A stretch of 39,656 nt of DNA from Actinomycetes bacterium (GTDB taxonomy: Bacteria > Actinomycetota > Thermoleophilia > RBG-16-64-13), in the NCBI GenBank assembly GCA_021372435.1, contig JAJFUK010000059.1:1-39656 (forward strand). Direction: 5' to 3'. The translations under genes were made by a program, and so were the position numbers. Below are positions 32,505 to 39,656 of this stretch, in pieces (position 1 is the first letter of the stretch; each line of letters opens with the position of its first letter). A model generated the notes under the pieces. It did not search any database and was not told where the DNA came from. It saw only the letters and a list, made by a program, of their open reading frames with translations.

Positions 32505-33863
32505 ATGAAAAAAAGGTCATTAGCCATCTTGCTGGCTCTGATGTTGGTGCTAGGTCTTGGATCGGTGTGGATGGTCGCCTGCGGAGAAGACGAAGAGACG
32601 ACGACCACAGCAGCACCGACAACCACAGCAGGACCGACGACGACAGGCGGCGGCCCTCAGACCACGGCAGCTCCTACCACCGCGACCACCGCGGCGGGAG
32701 AGACCAAGGAGCTCGTGATCGGCGGCATCGCCTTCCTCACCGGCCCCGGCGCCGCAGGAGGAATGGCCGCCAAGACCGGATGGGAACTGGCCGCGGCTAA
32801 AATCAACGATGCCGGCGGTCTGAAGATCGGCAACGATACCTACATGGTGAAGCTCCTCGTAGAAGACGACGCGATGAGCGTCGACCAGGCGTCCACCGCG
32901 GCGCAGAAGCTCATCCAGCAGGATGGGGCCACGTTCATCATGGGTCCGCTGGTAGACGCTTTCAAGAACGTGATCTACCCCATCTGCGCCCAGAACGGCG
33001 TGATGCTGGCCGATGTCGATACCAAGAACGCGTCCGCGGCCATCAAGTATGAGGGCAACACCGATGTGTCCCCCGACCGGCCGCTTCATGCCCGGTTCCA
33101 TTGGGCCAACGACGAGATGATGCCCTATCTCTTCGACTATCTCCAGGAGAACTATCCGGATGCCAAGAAGATAGCCGTTTGTGGCGTCACCGAAGCGTGT
33201 ACGGTGGCCTTGTACGACTGGCTCGGGACCACGCTCCCGGCGAGAGGCCTCGAGCGCGTGGGTGCTCTGGAGCAGATGGCCCCGGACACCGCCGACTACG
33301 TCCCTCCGGTGACGCGTCTGCTGTCCGCCAAGCCTGATGCCATTTTGGTGGCGGTTTCGACACCGCAGACCTGGGGCCAGGTCACCAAGGCGGCCCGCGA
33401 CCTGGGATTCAACGGTCCCGTCATGTGCTCCACGCACATGGGGGTCGAGTTCGCCTTGATGATCGCCGAAGGCGCCAAGGACGTGTTCGGAGCCGGCATA
33501 GCCATGGCCGATCTTGCCGGCCTACCCCCGGCGATGCAGGAAGCCCATGAGGCGTATGTAGCCAAGGGATACCCCGCCCAGGACGAGATAGCCGACGTCT
33601 ACCTGGTGGGCTACAACGGTCTGTGGGTACTGCTGCAGGCCATAGAGAAGGCCCAGAGCGTCGACCCGCAGGAAGTCTACGACTTCTACCAGACCCTGAC
33701 CAACCCCGGGGATCTCCAGACCCTCTGGGGTGACGGCGCCTATGTCGGCGGGCTGCAGTCCACGGGTGTCAACGCGGTGCTGTGCGAACCCTACTGGATC
33801 AACGGGGTCGGAGCGGACGGCGTCCAGAAGAACCTGAAGCAGGTCTTCATAGACGTGCCGTGA
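32505..33863 (+). CDS. Liv-type substrate-binding lipoprotein of the liv operon
   Basis: The 452-residue extracytoplasmic binding protein has a Sec signal peptide and lipobox ending at C26 (WMVAC). A Thr-rich linker (TTTTAAPTTTAGPTTTGGG) extends to about residue 65, and the type I periplasmic-binding fold starts at KELVIGGIAFLTGPGA. VEDDAMSVDQASTAAQKLIQ and FIMGPLVDAFKNVIYPI are typical ligand-site regions. AAGGAGG precedes the ATG. It is the operon's own receptor; the ligand could be an amino acid, amide, urea or aromatic acid and is not predictable from sequence alone. Confidence 0.92.
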   Translation: MKKRSLAILLALMLVLGLGSVWMVACGEDEETTTTAAPTTTAGPTTTGGGPQTTAAPTTATTAAGETKELVIGGIAFLTGPGAAGGMAAKTGWELAAAKINDAGGLKIGNDTYMVKLLVEDDAMSVDQASTAAQKLIQQDGATFIMGPLVDAFKNVIYPICAQNGVMLADVDTKNASAAIKYEGNTDVSPDRPLHARFHWANDEMMPYLFDYLQENYPDAKKIAVCGVTEACTVALYDWLGTTLPARGLERVGALEQMAPDTADYVPPVTRLLSAKPDAILVAVSTPQTWGQVTKAARDLGFNGPVMCSTHMGVEFALMIAEGAKDVFGAGIAMADLAGLPPAMQEAHEAYVAKGYPAQDEIADVYLVGYNGLWVLLQAIEKAQSVDPQEVYDFYQTLTNPGDLQTLWGDGAYVGGLQSTGVNAVLCEPYWINGVGADGVQKNLKQVFIDVP

Positions 33864-33896
33864 TCCGTTCCCGGCCGACCGGGAGCTGATCCCTTA

Positions 33897-33932
33897 AGAG
33901 GCGCGCCCGTCCGTGGGGAGGGGCGCGCCTCT
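33897..33932. terminator. Bidirectional hairpin terminator after the liv operon
   Basis: AGAGGCGCGCCC (33897-33908) and GGGCGCGCCTCT (33921-33932) form a 12-bp perfect stem around a 12-base loop. It sits between the end of the binding-protein gene (plus) and the end of the TetR-like gene (minus). A CTCGTCCTT tail follows on the plus strand. Confidence 0.8.
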
Positions 33933-33979
33933 CTCGTCCTTGGCGCGCGCCGGGACGGCACGGTGCGGCGGACCTTGGA

Positions 33980-34594
33980 TCAAGGGGAACCGGCCGCGTC
34001 CTTGAGCATCAGCTCGAGCGAGTAGTTGGAATGGCCTTCGTCTATGTACTCGGTCAGTCCCATGAGCGTGCTCAGGTTCTCGGCCCACAGGATCGTGTAG
34101 AACTGCCAGGTGAGCCTCTTTGCGTCGATGTCGTCCCGGATGACTCCTTCGGCCTGCCCCTGCTCAATGATCTTCAGCATCTTCGCGAAGGCCTTGGCTT
34201 GAGTCTCGGTGACCGCTTCGCGGAGTCCCACTTGGGGTCCGGCCACAACGAACTCAATCCACGGCGACGTGAAGCGGTCGCGCTCGGTCTTCATCACCTC
34301 GGAATGGCGGCGCGCGATATCTCGAAGCATCTCGTCTGCGCTCATCTGCGGAGCGGCGTCGATGAGGGCGGCCATTCTCGTGAAGATGCCGTCAAGAGCC
34401 GCCCGCAGCATCTCTTTGCGGCTCGGATAGTAGACATACAGGGTACCTTCGGACACCTTGGCCGCCGCGGCGATACGGGCCACGGTCGCTCCTGATACCC
34501 CGTGTTCGGCGACGACCTGTGTAACGGCCTCGATGATCTGCCGGCTTCTCTCCTCCGGAGGAAGGCGCCTACGCCTACTTACCCTCGCCGACAC
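33980..34594 (-). CDS. TetR-family regulator, divergent from the binding-protein/hydrolase operon
   Basis: The 204-residue regulator starts at GTG 34594, five bases after AAAGGAG; earlier in-frame starts lack a ribosome site. The HTH is RSRQIIEAVTQVVAEHGVSGATVARIAAAAKVSEGTLYVYYPSRKEMLRAAL, which matches TetR closely. The C-terminal helical domain would bind an effector. It is transcribed away from the Tat-lipoprotein gene. The operator at 34723-34740 lies at that gene's expected transcription start, so this protein probably represses the operon. The effector may be the transported compound (inference). Confidence 0.92.
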   Translation of the reverse strand: MSARVSRRRRLPPEERSRQIIEAVTQVVAEHGVSGATVARIAAAAKVSEGTLYVYYPSRKEMLRAALDGIFTRMAALIDAAPQMSADEMLRDIARRHSEVMKTERDRFTSPWIEFVVAGPQVGLREAVTETQAKAFAKMLKIIEQGQAEGVIRDDIDAKRLTWQFYTILWAENLSTLMGLTEYIDEGHSNYSLELMLKDAAGSP

Positions 34595-34687
34595 GCACAC
34601 TCCTTTCACACAGACGGTTTCACCGAGACGGAGCCCCGGGCAAGACACAAGCTGCACAACAGCTTACCTGAACGCGTTGACGGAGTG

Positions 34688-34716
34688 TTGACAGAGGTGC
34701 GCGGCCGGCGTACTGT
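34688..34716 (+). promoter_or_regulatory. Promoter of the Tat-lipoprotein/CocE-like operon
   Basis: A perfect -35 box TTGACA (34688-34693) and a weak -10 TACTGT (34711-34716) are 17 bases apart. Transcription would start near 34723, at the left edge of the palindromic operator. Confidence 0.7.
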
Positions 34717-34722
34717 GATCTT

Positions 34723-34740
34723 AATGAGCACCCGCTCATT
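34723..34740. promoter_or_regulatory. Perfect TetR-type operator palindrome
   Basis: AATGAGCACCCGCTCATT has two perfect 7-bp arms separated by ACCC. Centred about 9 bases after the predicted transcription start, it would block transcription when bound. The adjacent divergent TetR gene is the natural candidate binder. Confidence 0.85.
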
Positions 34741-34846
34741 GTCTCTCTACGCCACGTCTGGGGATGCGGCCAAGTGCTTCGTACAAGAGAGACGGGTTGA
34801 TCTTCAAGCGGAACGCACTGTCAGAGATGCTACTCGAGGGAGGGAG

Positions 34847-36355
34847 ATGATGCATCAAGACGACGAACCCAATAAGAGTCATGCTGCGGGAGAAGACAGT
34901 GCCGGCGGCGACGATCCCGGGCGGGTGTTGAGCCGGCGGCAATTCTTGAAGATCGCGGGAATGGCAGGAGCCACCGTAGGCATGGCCGGTGGGTTGGGCG
35001 GACTGCTCGCCGGCTGCGCCGAAGAGGCTGAGACGACCACGACCGCTGGCCCTACCAGCACCGCGGCCGCGACGACGACCACCGCGGGCGCGACCACGAC
35101 TATCGCCCCCGTAACGACGACCACCGCGGCGGCCGGACCCCAAAAGGGCACGCCCATCAAGCTGGGCGTAGTGGCCCCCAAGACGGGAGGTTTGGCCTTC
35201 TTTTCCATCGCGAGCGACTGGTGGCTCGACCTGGCCAAGAACGCCCTCAAAGACGGCATCATCGCGGGGGACAAGAAGCTGCGGAACATCGAATTCCTGA
35301 TCGAAGACAGCCAGTCGGATACGGCGCGCGCAGCGCAGGTCGCGGCGGGCCTCATCAGCGACCGCAAGGTCAATCTGATCATGAGTTTCGGCAGTCCGGA
35401 CACGGTCGTCCCCGTTTCCGATCAGGCCGAGGCGCTCGGCTGCCCCAGCATCGGTACGAACTGCCCCTGGCAGTCCTTCACCGAGGGGCGGGGCATGCCG
35501 AAGGAAGGGTTCAAGTGGACCTACCTCTTCGGTCTTGGCTCGGAACAGACCATGATCAACTTCACCGAGATGTTCGACCAGGTGCCGAACAACAAGGTCG
35601 TGGGCATGCTATTCGCCAACGATATCGATGCCCAAGGTTGGATGGCCGAGAACGCCGCTCCCAAGATCTTGGGTGACAAAGGCTACAAGCTGGTGGTGCC
35701 CTCGTTCTATCCGCCTGGAGCGGAGGACTTCACTCAGCAGATCTCGATGTTCAAGAAGGAAGGATGCGACATCGTCTGCGGGACGAACAACCCGCCCGAA
35801 TTCACGAACTTCTGGAAACAGTGCTACCAGCAGGGTTTCCGTCCCAAGCTGGTCAGTTCCGGCAAATGCCTGCTGTTCCCCGAGACCCTTCAGGCCTTCG
35901 GTGAGATCGGCTACGGGTTGATCGGCGAGGTGGCGTTCCATCCCGTCAGTTGGCCTTTCGTCGACGCCATAACCGGCATGGACTGTGCCGAGCTGGCGGC
36001 CGACTACGAGACAAAGACCGGCAACCAATGGACCCAGGTCATCGGAACGTATACCAATGCTCAATGGGCCGTTGATGTCTTCAAACGGGCCACGGATCCC
36101 GAGGATCCCGAATCCGTGGTCCAGGCCATCAGAACCACCAAGTTGGAAACGGTCCACGGCCAGATCGACTACACGGCGCCGGTGGACACCAGCGTCGAGT
36201 CGCTGCGGCCTTCGCCCAACATCTGCAAGCAGTGCTACGCCGGCGGCCAGTGGGTACGGGGCGACAAGTACCCCTTCGACTTGGTGGTCTGCAGCGTAGC
36301 CCAGGCGCCCGGCTGCAAAGTGCAGGCCAAGACCCAGCCGATGCAGTACACCTAG
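34847..36355 (+). CDS. Tat-exported Liv-type substrate-binding lipoprotein
   Basis: The 502-residue protein carries a twin-arginine signal, SRRQFLK at residues 29-35, followed by a hydrophobic stretch and lipobox LAGC ending at C57. It is therefore probably exported folded and lipid-anchored. A Thr-rich linker (TTTTAGATTTIAPVTTTTAA) follows. The type I binding fold begins PIKLGVVAPKTGGLAFF, with LIEDSQSDTARAAQVAAGLI and FGSPDTVVPVSDQAEALGCP in the ligand-site area. GAGGGAGGG lies before a tandem ATGATG; the second ATG is equally possible. The CocE-like gene follows after 16 bases. No permease is encoded here, so it may feed LivHMGF. Confidence 0.92.
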   Translation: MMHQDDEPNKSHAAGEDSAGGDDPGRVLSRRQFLKIAGMAGATVGMAGGLGGLLAGCAEEAETTTTAGPTSTAAATTTTAGATTTIAPVTTTTAAAGPQKGTPIKLGVVAPKTGGLAFFSIASDWWLDLAKNALKDGIIAGDKKLRNIEFLIEDSQSDTARAAQVAAGLISDRKVNLIMSFGSPDTVVPVSDQAEALGCPSIGTNCPWQSFTEGRGMPKEGFKWTYLFGLGSEQTMINFTEMFDQVPNNKVVGMLFANDIDAQGWMAENAAPKILGDKGYKLVVPSFYPPGAEDFTQQISMFKKEGCDIVCGTNNPPEFTNFWKQCYQQGFRPKLVSSGKCLLFPETLQAFGEIGYGLIGEVAFHPVSWPFVDAITGMDCAELAADYETKTGNQWTQVIGTYTNAQWAVDVFKRATDPEDPESVVQAIRTTKLETVHGQIDYTAPVDTSVESLRPSPNICKQCYAGGQWVRGDKYPFDLVVCSVAQAPGCKVQAKTQPMQYT

Positions 36356-36371
36356 AAGGAGGAAGTAGAGT

Positions 36372-38063
36372 ATGAGGAATGAAGCGGACCGGCCCGCATC
36401 GCAGCCCGAATATGGGGTGCAGGTCGACAAGGACGTCTTCGTCGCATCACGGGACGGGGTACGCCTGGCAGTGGACGTCTACCGGCCCGATGCTCCCGGC
36501 ACGTTCCCGGCCTTGCTGGCCATATCGCCCTACGGCAAAAGCGTCCAGGTCAACGACTCTCCTCCTCAACCCTTCGGCAAGTCGGTGTTCGAGGCTTCGA
36601 TCGAAGCAGGCGACCCCTACTTTTATGCCAAGCGCGGGTACGCCTACGCCATCGCCGACCTGCGCGGCACCGGCGATTCGGAGGGCGAATATGAGGGTCT
36701 GCTCTCGAAATATGAGGGACGCGACGGGGCGGATATCGTAGAGTGGCTGGCAAAGCAGCCTTGGTGCACCGGCGACGTGGGCGGGGCAGGTATCTGCTAC
36801 TTCTCGTCGATGCAGCTCCACATAGCCGCGGAGCAGCCACCCCACCTCAAATGCATCGCCCCCTGGGAGATCTTCGCCGACGACCTGTACAACCACGGTG
36901 TGTACGAGGGCGGTGTCCTCAACATCTTTCTGTACGGACTGTACACCGGGACGTATCCGGCCCGCTGCGGCTGGGCCATCAAGAACACGGCCTCGGCGAT
37001 GATCAAGAACACGCCCAAAGACGAGCTGGAGAAGTTGAGGGCCGAGGCTCTGAAGAATCCCGACCTGAGGCAGTATCCCTACCTAGACCACCTGCTGAGG
37101 TACCCGGGCAAGAACCCGCTGCTCTTCGACTTCATGCTGAATCCGCTCGACGGTCCCTTCTACCGGGAACGTTCGGTCTCAGAGCGCCTAGACAGGATCA
37201 AGATCCCGACCTACGTGGGCGGGCCGTTTTTCAGCTTCTTCACGGAGCCGCAGGTCAACGTGTTCAACCGGCTGCAGGCGCCGAAGAAGATGTTCCTTTA
37301 CACGGACATGGGCTACCGTCCCTGGAGGGCGGATCATGATGAGATCCTGCGCTGGTACGACTACTGGCTCAAGGGGATCGACACCGGGATCATGGACGAA
37401 CCGCCTATCCGGTACCGCATCGCCGGCGCAGAGAAGTGGTCGACCGCCGAGGAATGGCCCTTGGAGACCACGCGGTGGACCAAGTTCTACCTCAACAGTC
37501 TGCAGAGACTCATGCCTCAGCCTGAGCTGTACAATGACGAGCCCGACGCCTTCGTCCAGCAGCCGCTGTACGTCACCGAAGAGCGCGCCCGCGTGACCTA
37601 CGTGACCCCGCCTCTCTCCGAAGACCTGCAGATCACCGGACCGCCCCGCATCACCTTCTATGCGTCGATAGACCGGCCGGACACCAATTTCCGCATCTCG
37701 GTAAGGGATGCTGATTCAGACGCCGTCTATCCCCTCGCCCAGGGCTGGCTGAAGGCCTCACACCGGGCGCTTGACGAGGCCAACGCCACACCGTGGGAGG
37801 TCGCCCACGACCACACTAAGGCCGTACCGGTGAAACCCGGCGAGATCAACGAATACCAGGCACAGCTGCGTCCCATGTCCTACATGTTCCGGGCGGGTCA
37901 ACGCATCAAGCTGGAGATCTCGAGCATCGATATCCCCACCGACATCGAGACGTACGACGTGATGTGGCACGTGTGCAGCAGTGCGACGACTCTGCATAAG
38001 GTCTATCGCGACGCGGAACACCAATCGTTCCTTGAACTGCCGGTGATCCCGCGGGGCGCCTGA
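36372..38063 (+). CDS. CocE/NonD-like alpha/beta hydrolase with a Cys at the nucleophile position
   Basis: This 563-residue protein belongs to the X-Pro dipeptidyl peptidase / cocaine-esterase-like hydrolase family: RDGVRLAVDVYRPD opens it, DLRGTGDSEGEY follows, and the C-terminal beta domain ends with the typical MSYMFRAGQRIKLEISS. The nucleophile elbow, normally GxSxxG, reads G-I-C-Y-F-S with C142 (codon at 36795-36797), a Ser-to-Cys change. The usual triad Asp region (GGWxDxF) reads GGPFFSF near residue 284, and the usual GPWxH histidine block is not seen; the nearest His is 322. Activity may be altered or lost. No signal peptide is evident, so it acts in the cytoplasm, perhaps on what the co-transcribed lipoprotein imports. 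AAGGAGGAAG precedes the ATG. Confidence 0.85.
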   Translation: MRNEADRPASQPEYGVQVDKDVFVASRDGVRLAVDVYRPDAPGTFPALLAISPYGKSVQVNDSPPQPFGKSVFEASIEAGDPYFYAKRGYAYAIADLRGTGDSEGEYEGLLSKYEGRDGADIVEWLAKQPWCTGDVGGAGICYFSSMQLHIAAEQPPHLKCIAPWEIFADDLYNHGVYEGGVLNIFLYGLYTGTYPARCGWAIKNTASAMIKNTPKDELEKLRAEALKNPDLRQYPYLDHLLRYPGKNPLLFDFMLNPLDGPFYRERSVSERLDRIKIPTYVGGPFFSFFTEPQVNVFNRLQAPKKMFLYTDMGYRPWRADHDEILRWYDYWLKGIDTGIMDEPPIRYRIAGAEKWSTAEEWPLETTRWTKFYLNSLQRLMPQPELYNDEPDAFVQQPLYVTEERARVTYVTPPLSEDLQITGPPRITFYASIDRPDTNFRISVRDADSDAVYPLAQGWLKASHRALDEANATPWEVAHDHTKAVPVKPGEINEYQAQLRPMSYMFRAGQRIKLEISSIDIPTDIETYDVMWHVCSSATTLHKVYRDAEHQSFLELPVIPRGA

Positions 38064-38106
38064 CCCCGGCCCGACCGCCACGGGACCCCGGTCCAACCGT
38101 CACGGG
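38063..38106 (+). repeat. Two direct 22-bp repeats after the hydrolase gene
   Basis: Units 38063-38084 and 38085-38106 both begin ACCCCGG and end CACGGG, differing at three positions. A third truncated copy runs into the terminator hairpin. It begins within the stop codon of the hydrolase gene. Confidence 0.8.
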
Positions 38107-38135
38107 ACCCCGGCGCCGACGGCGCCGGGGTCCCG
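38103..38135 (+). terminator. Strong hairpin terminator after the CocE-like gene
   Basis: CGGGACCCCGGCGCC (38103-38117) pairs perfectly with GGCGCCGGGGTCCCG (38121-38135) around the loop GAC, a 15-bp stem. No U tract follows, as elsewhere in this window. The convergent binding-protein gene on the minus strand may share it. Confidence 0.8.
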
Positions 38136-38257
38136 GCGGCTTCTCACCAAACGGAGCTACCCATCCCCGGCGGATATGTGGTTGCTCGGCTCAGCCGCCG
38201 GGCTATGCGTCTACACGACTCATCCCGCTTTTCCGGAGCCGCGACCAGAAGCTATCG

Positions 38258-39553
38258 TCACTCGCCCAGAAGCACCTGTTCGTACGTGTGGACCGGCCTC
38301 CAGGAGATGTTGTCGCCCACCTGCTCCGTCGTCACGATGAAGAAGTCGCGGGTCCCGATGTAGGCGTCCTTGTAGGGCGACATGGTGACCTTGCCGGCGG
38401 GGGTGTCGATGCTGATCGTCGACATGGCCTCGATGACCTTGGCCGGGGTGGTATCGCCGCCGGTCAGCTTGAGCGCTTCCTTGTAGAGCATCACTGCCAC
38501 CCATCCCGTGTAACTCTGCGTGCTAGGAGGCTCGTCCGGGTACAGCTTCTGGTAGGCCGCCGTGTACTCGGCGTTCAGGGGGTTCTCAAGTAGAGGCGTG
38601 TAGATGTCACAGCCGACTATGCCCAGGCCCGCCTCACCCAGATCGGCCAACTGCTCCTCTACAAAGTTGTTGGCCATCGGGACGACCAGCGGCGCAGTGA
38701 GGCCGTAGTCGTGGCACTGCTTGACGAACGGGACGGAGCCATTGCCGATGATCCAGAAGTACGTACAATCGGCCGGCTTCAACGTCGACAGATAGGCGCT
38801 GAAGTCCACGGTGTCCATAGGAACGTAGTTCACGCTCACGACCTGGCCGCCGCCCTCAGCGAAGCCTCTCTCAAACCCCGACTGGAGGTTGTACGCCGCG
38901 GTGTCCTCGTAGTTGATACAGTTGGCCGTCTTGTAACCGAGCTCTTGAGAGACATACCTGCCGAAGTAGTAACCCCAGGAGCCGTAAAGACCGGCCGGGA
39001 TGAACGCGAGCTTGTTGGCGGTCTGGAGGTTGTCGCTCGGTTGGCCCATGAGTGAGCACTGTGGGATCCCCCCGGCCTTTGCCAAATAGTCGGTGACGGC
39101 TTGAGTGGCCGGTGAGAAAAGGGGCCCGATCATGTAGTTGATGCCGTCACTCTCCACCAGCTGTCTGGCTTTGTCGACCGCGACGACAGGATCGGAACCG
39201 TTGTCCGCCTTGAGGTATTCCACCGGCCGCCCGGCCATCTGGTTCTCGAGCATGGCCAGACCCGTCAAGATCCCTTTCTCGCACTGTTCGGCGTCGAATG
39301 CCATGAAACCGGTGAAGCCCTCGTCGAACGCCATCTTGATCGGTCCACCCGCAGCGGCCGTGGTCTCAGTGCCACCGGCCGTGGTCTCAGTGCCACCGGC
39401 CGTGGTGACGGCCCCGCCAGCCGTGGTCGTAGCGGGCTCTTCCGTACCGCATGCGACCGCCAACAGACAGACCCCCAGGGCCGTCAAGAGCATCACCATC
39501 AGTAGTCGCCTACCCATTCCCCTGCTCCTAGTGTTCGATCCCCTACCGTCCAT
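38258..39553 (-). CDS. Liv-type substrate-binding lipoprotein (orphan in this window)
   Basis: The 431-residue protein has a Sec lipoprotein signal (GRRLLMVMLLTALGVCLLAVAC, in two halves around the hydrophobic core) with lipid-attachment C35. A short TETTAGGTETTA repeat linker follows. The type I binding fold begins IKMAFDEGFTGFMAFDAEQ, with KADNGSDPVVAVDKARQLVE and NYMIGPLFSPATQAVTDYLA in the ligand region. GGGAGG lies about 6 bases before ATG 39553. It is on the opposite strand from the other two binding proteins. Its own operon partners, if any, are not visible: it converges with the hydrolase gene and its upstream side runs off the window. Confidence 0.9.
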   Translation of the reverse strand: MDGRGSNTRSRGMGRRLLMVMLLTALGVCLLAVACGTEEPATTTAGGAVTTAGGTETTAGGTETTAAAGGPIKMAFDEGFTGFMAFDAEQCEKGILTGLAMLENQMAGRPVEYLKADNGSDPVVAVDKARQLVESDGINYMIGPLFSPATQAVTDYLAKAGGIPQCSLMGQPSDNLQTANKLAFIPAGLYGSWGYYFGRYVSQELGYKTANCINYEDTAAYNLQSGFERGFAEGGGQVVSVNYVPMDTVDFSAYLSTLKPADCTYFWIIGNGSVPFVKQCHDYGLTAPLVVPMANNFVEEQLADLGEAGLGIVGCDIYTPLLENPLNAEYTAAYQKLYPDEPPSTQSYTGWVAVMLYKEALKLTGGDTTPAKVIEAMSTISIDTPAGKVTMSPYKDAYIGTRDFFIVTTEQVGDNISWRPVHTYEQVLLGE

Positions 39554-39656
39554 AGCGTCCTCCCTTGCTCTCCAACACCCGGATACACGTTCTTCGTACT
39601 CTCGCCGCCGATCTTCCGGTCCGGCCCCGACTCCCCGACGATGGCGCCCCAGGACA

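Noticed and set aside
34502-34846. Upstream extension of the Tat-lipoprotein frame
   Set aside because: It would run through the promoter, the operator and the divergent TetR gene; the Tat signal and Shine-Dalgarno fix the start near 34847.
39554-39656. Promoter search upstream of the third binding-protein gene
   Set aside because: Only 103 bases are present and no convincing -35/-10 pair was seen; the Shine-Dalgarno is the only clear signal.

Overview
The window is GC-rich chromosomal DNA with frequent GTG and TTG starts, strong Shine-Dalgarno sites, GC-rich hairpins without long U tracts, and lipoproteins carrying Thr-rich linkers. This suggests an uncultured-type, high-GC Gram-positive bacterium (Actinomycetota, perhaps a Thermoleophilia-like or deep lineage). 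That placement is inferred from style and gene content; no rRNA or other phylogenetic marker is present. I saw no tRNA, rRNA, CRISPR array, transposase or phage gene.

Layout. (1) 1-6917, minus strand: a likely operon of SDR dehydrogenase, E1-alpha, E1-beta, E2 and E3 of a 2-oxoacid/acetoin-type dehydrogenase complex, ending in a radical SAM protein cut by the window edge. (2) 7307-11715: a MOFRL-type glycerate kinase on the minus strand; then a QueG-like double [4Fe-4S] protein and a DUF1846 protein on the plus strand. (3) 11712-17305, minus: an OYE/FAD/[4Fe-4S] oxidoreductase (dienoyl-CoA reductase/trimethylamine dehydrogenase type), then an exporter-like ABC-2 permease, ATPase and membrane-anchored NEW3-domain protein. 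(4) 17595-22251: a DksA/TraR-like protein, a HEAT-repeat protein, an ABM monooxygenase/Fe-ADH pair and a VanW-family cell-wall protein. (5) 22365-24942, minus: alanine dehydrogenase and a class-III aminotransferase behind a near-consensus sigma-A promoter. (6) 25203-28746: a TetR regulator with an MFS transporter, a Phd/PIN toxin-antitoxin pair, a possible 28-residue peptide gene and a DUF4177 protein. (7) 28986-33863: a complete branched-chain/amide ABC uptake operon (livG, livF, livH, livM and a lipoprotein binding protein). (8) 33980-38063: a divergent TetR regulator controlling, through a perfect palindromic operator, a Tat-exported Liv-type binding lipoprotein and a CocE-like hydrolase whose nucleophile serine is a cysteine. 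(9) 38258-39553, minus: a third Liv-type binding lipoprotein.

How it fits together. The region looks catabolic. Liv-type uptake with three different binding proteins, an aminotransferase and alanine dehydrogenase, a lipoyl-dependent 2-oxoacid/acetoin dehydrogenase, glycerate kinase and several oxidoreductases suggest import and breakdown of small organic acids, amino acids or amides. The least familiar unit is the TetR/Tat-lipoprotein/Cys-CocE module at 33980-38063. It has its own regulator and binding protein but no permease, so it may borrow the LivHMGF core next door (inference).
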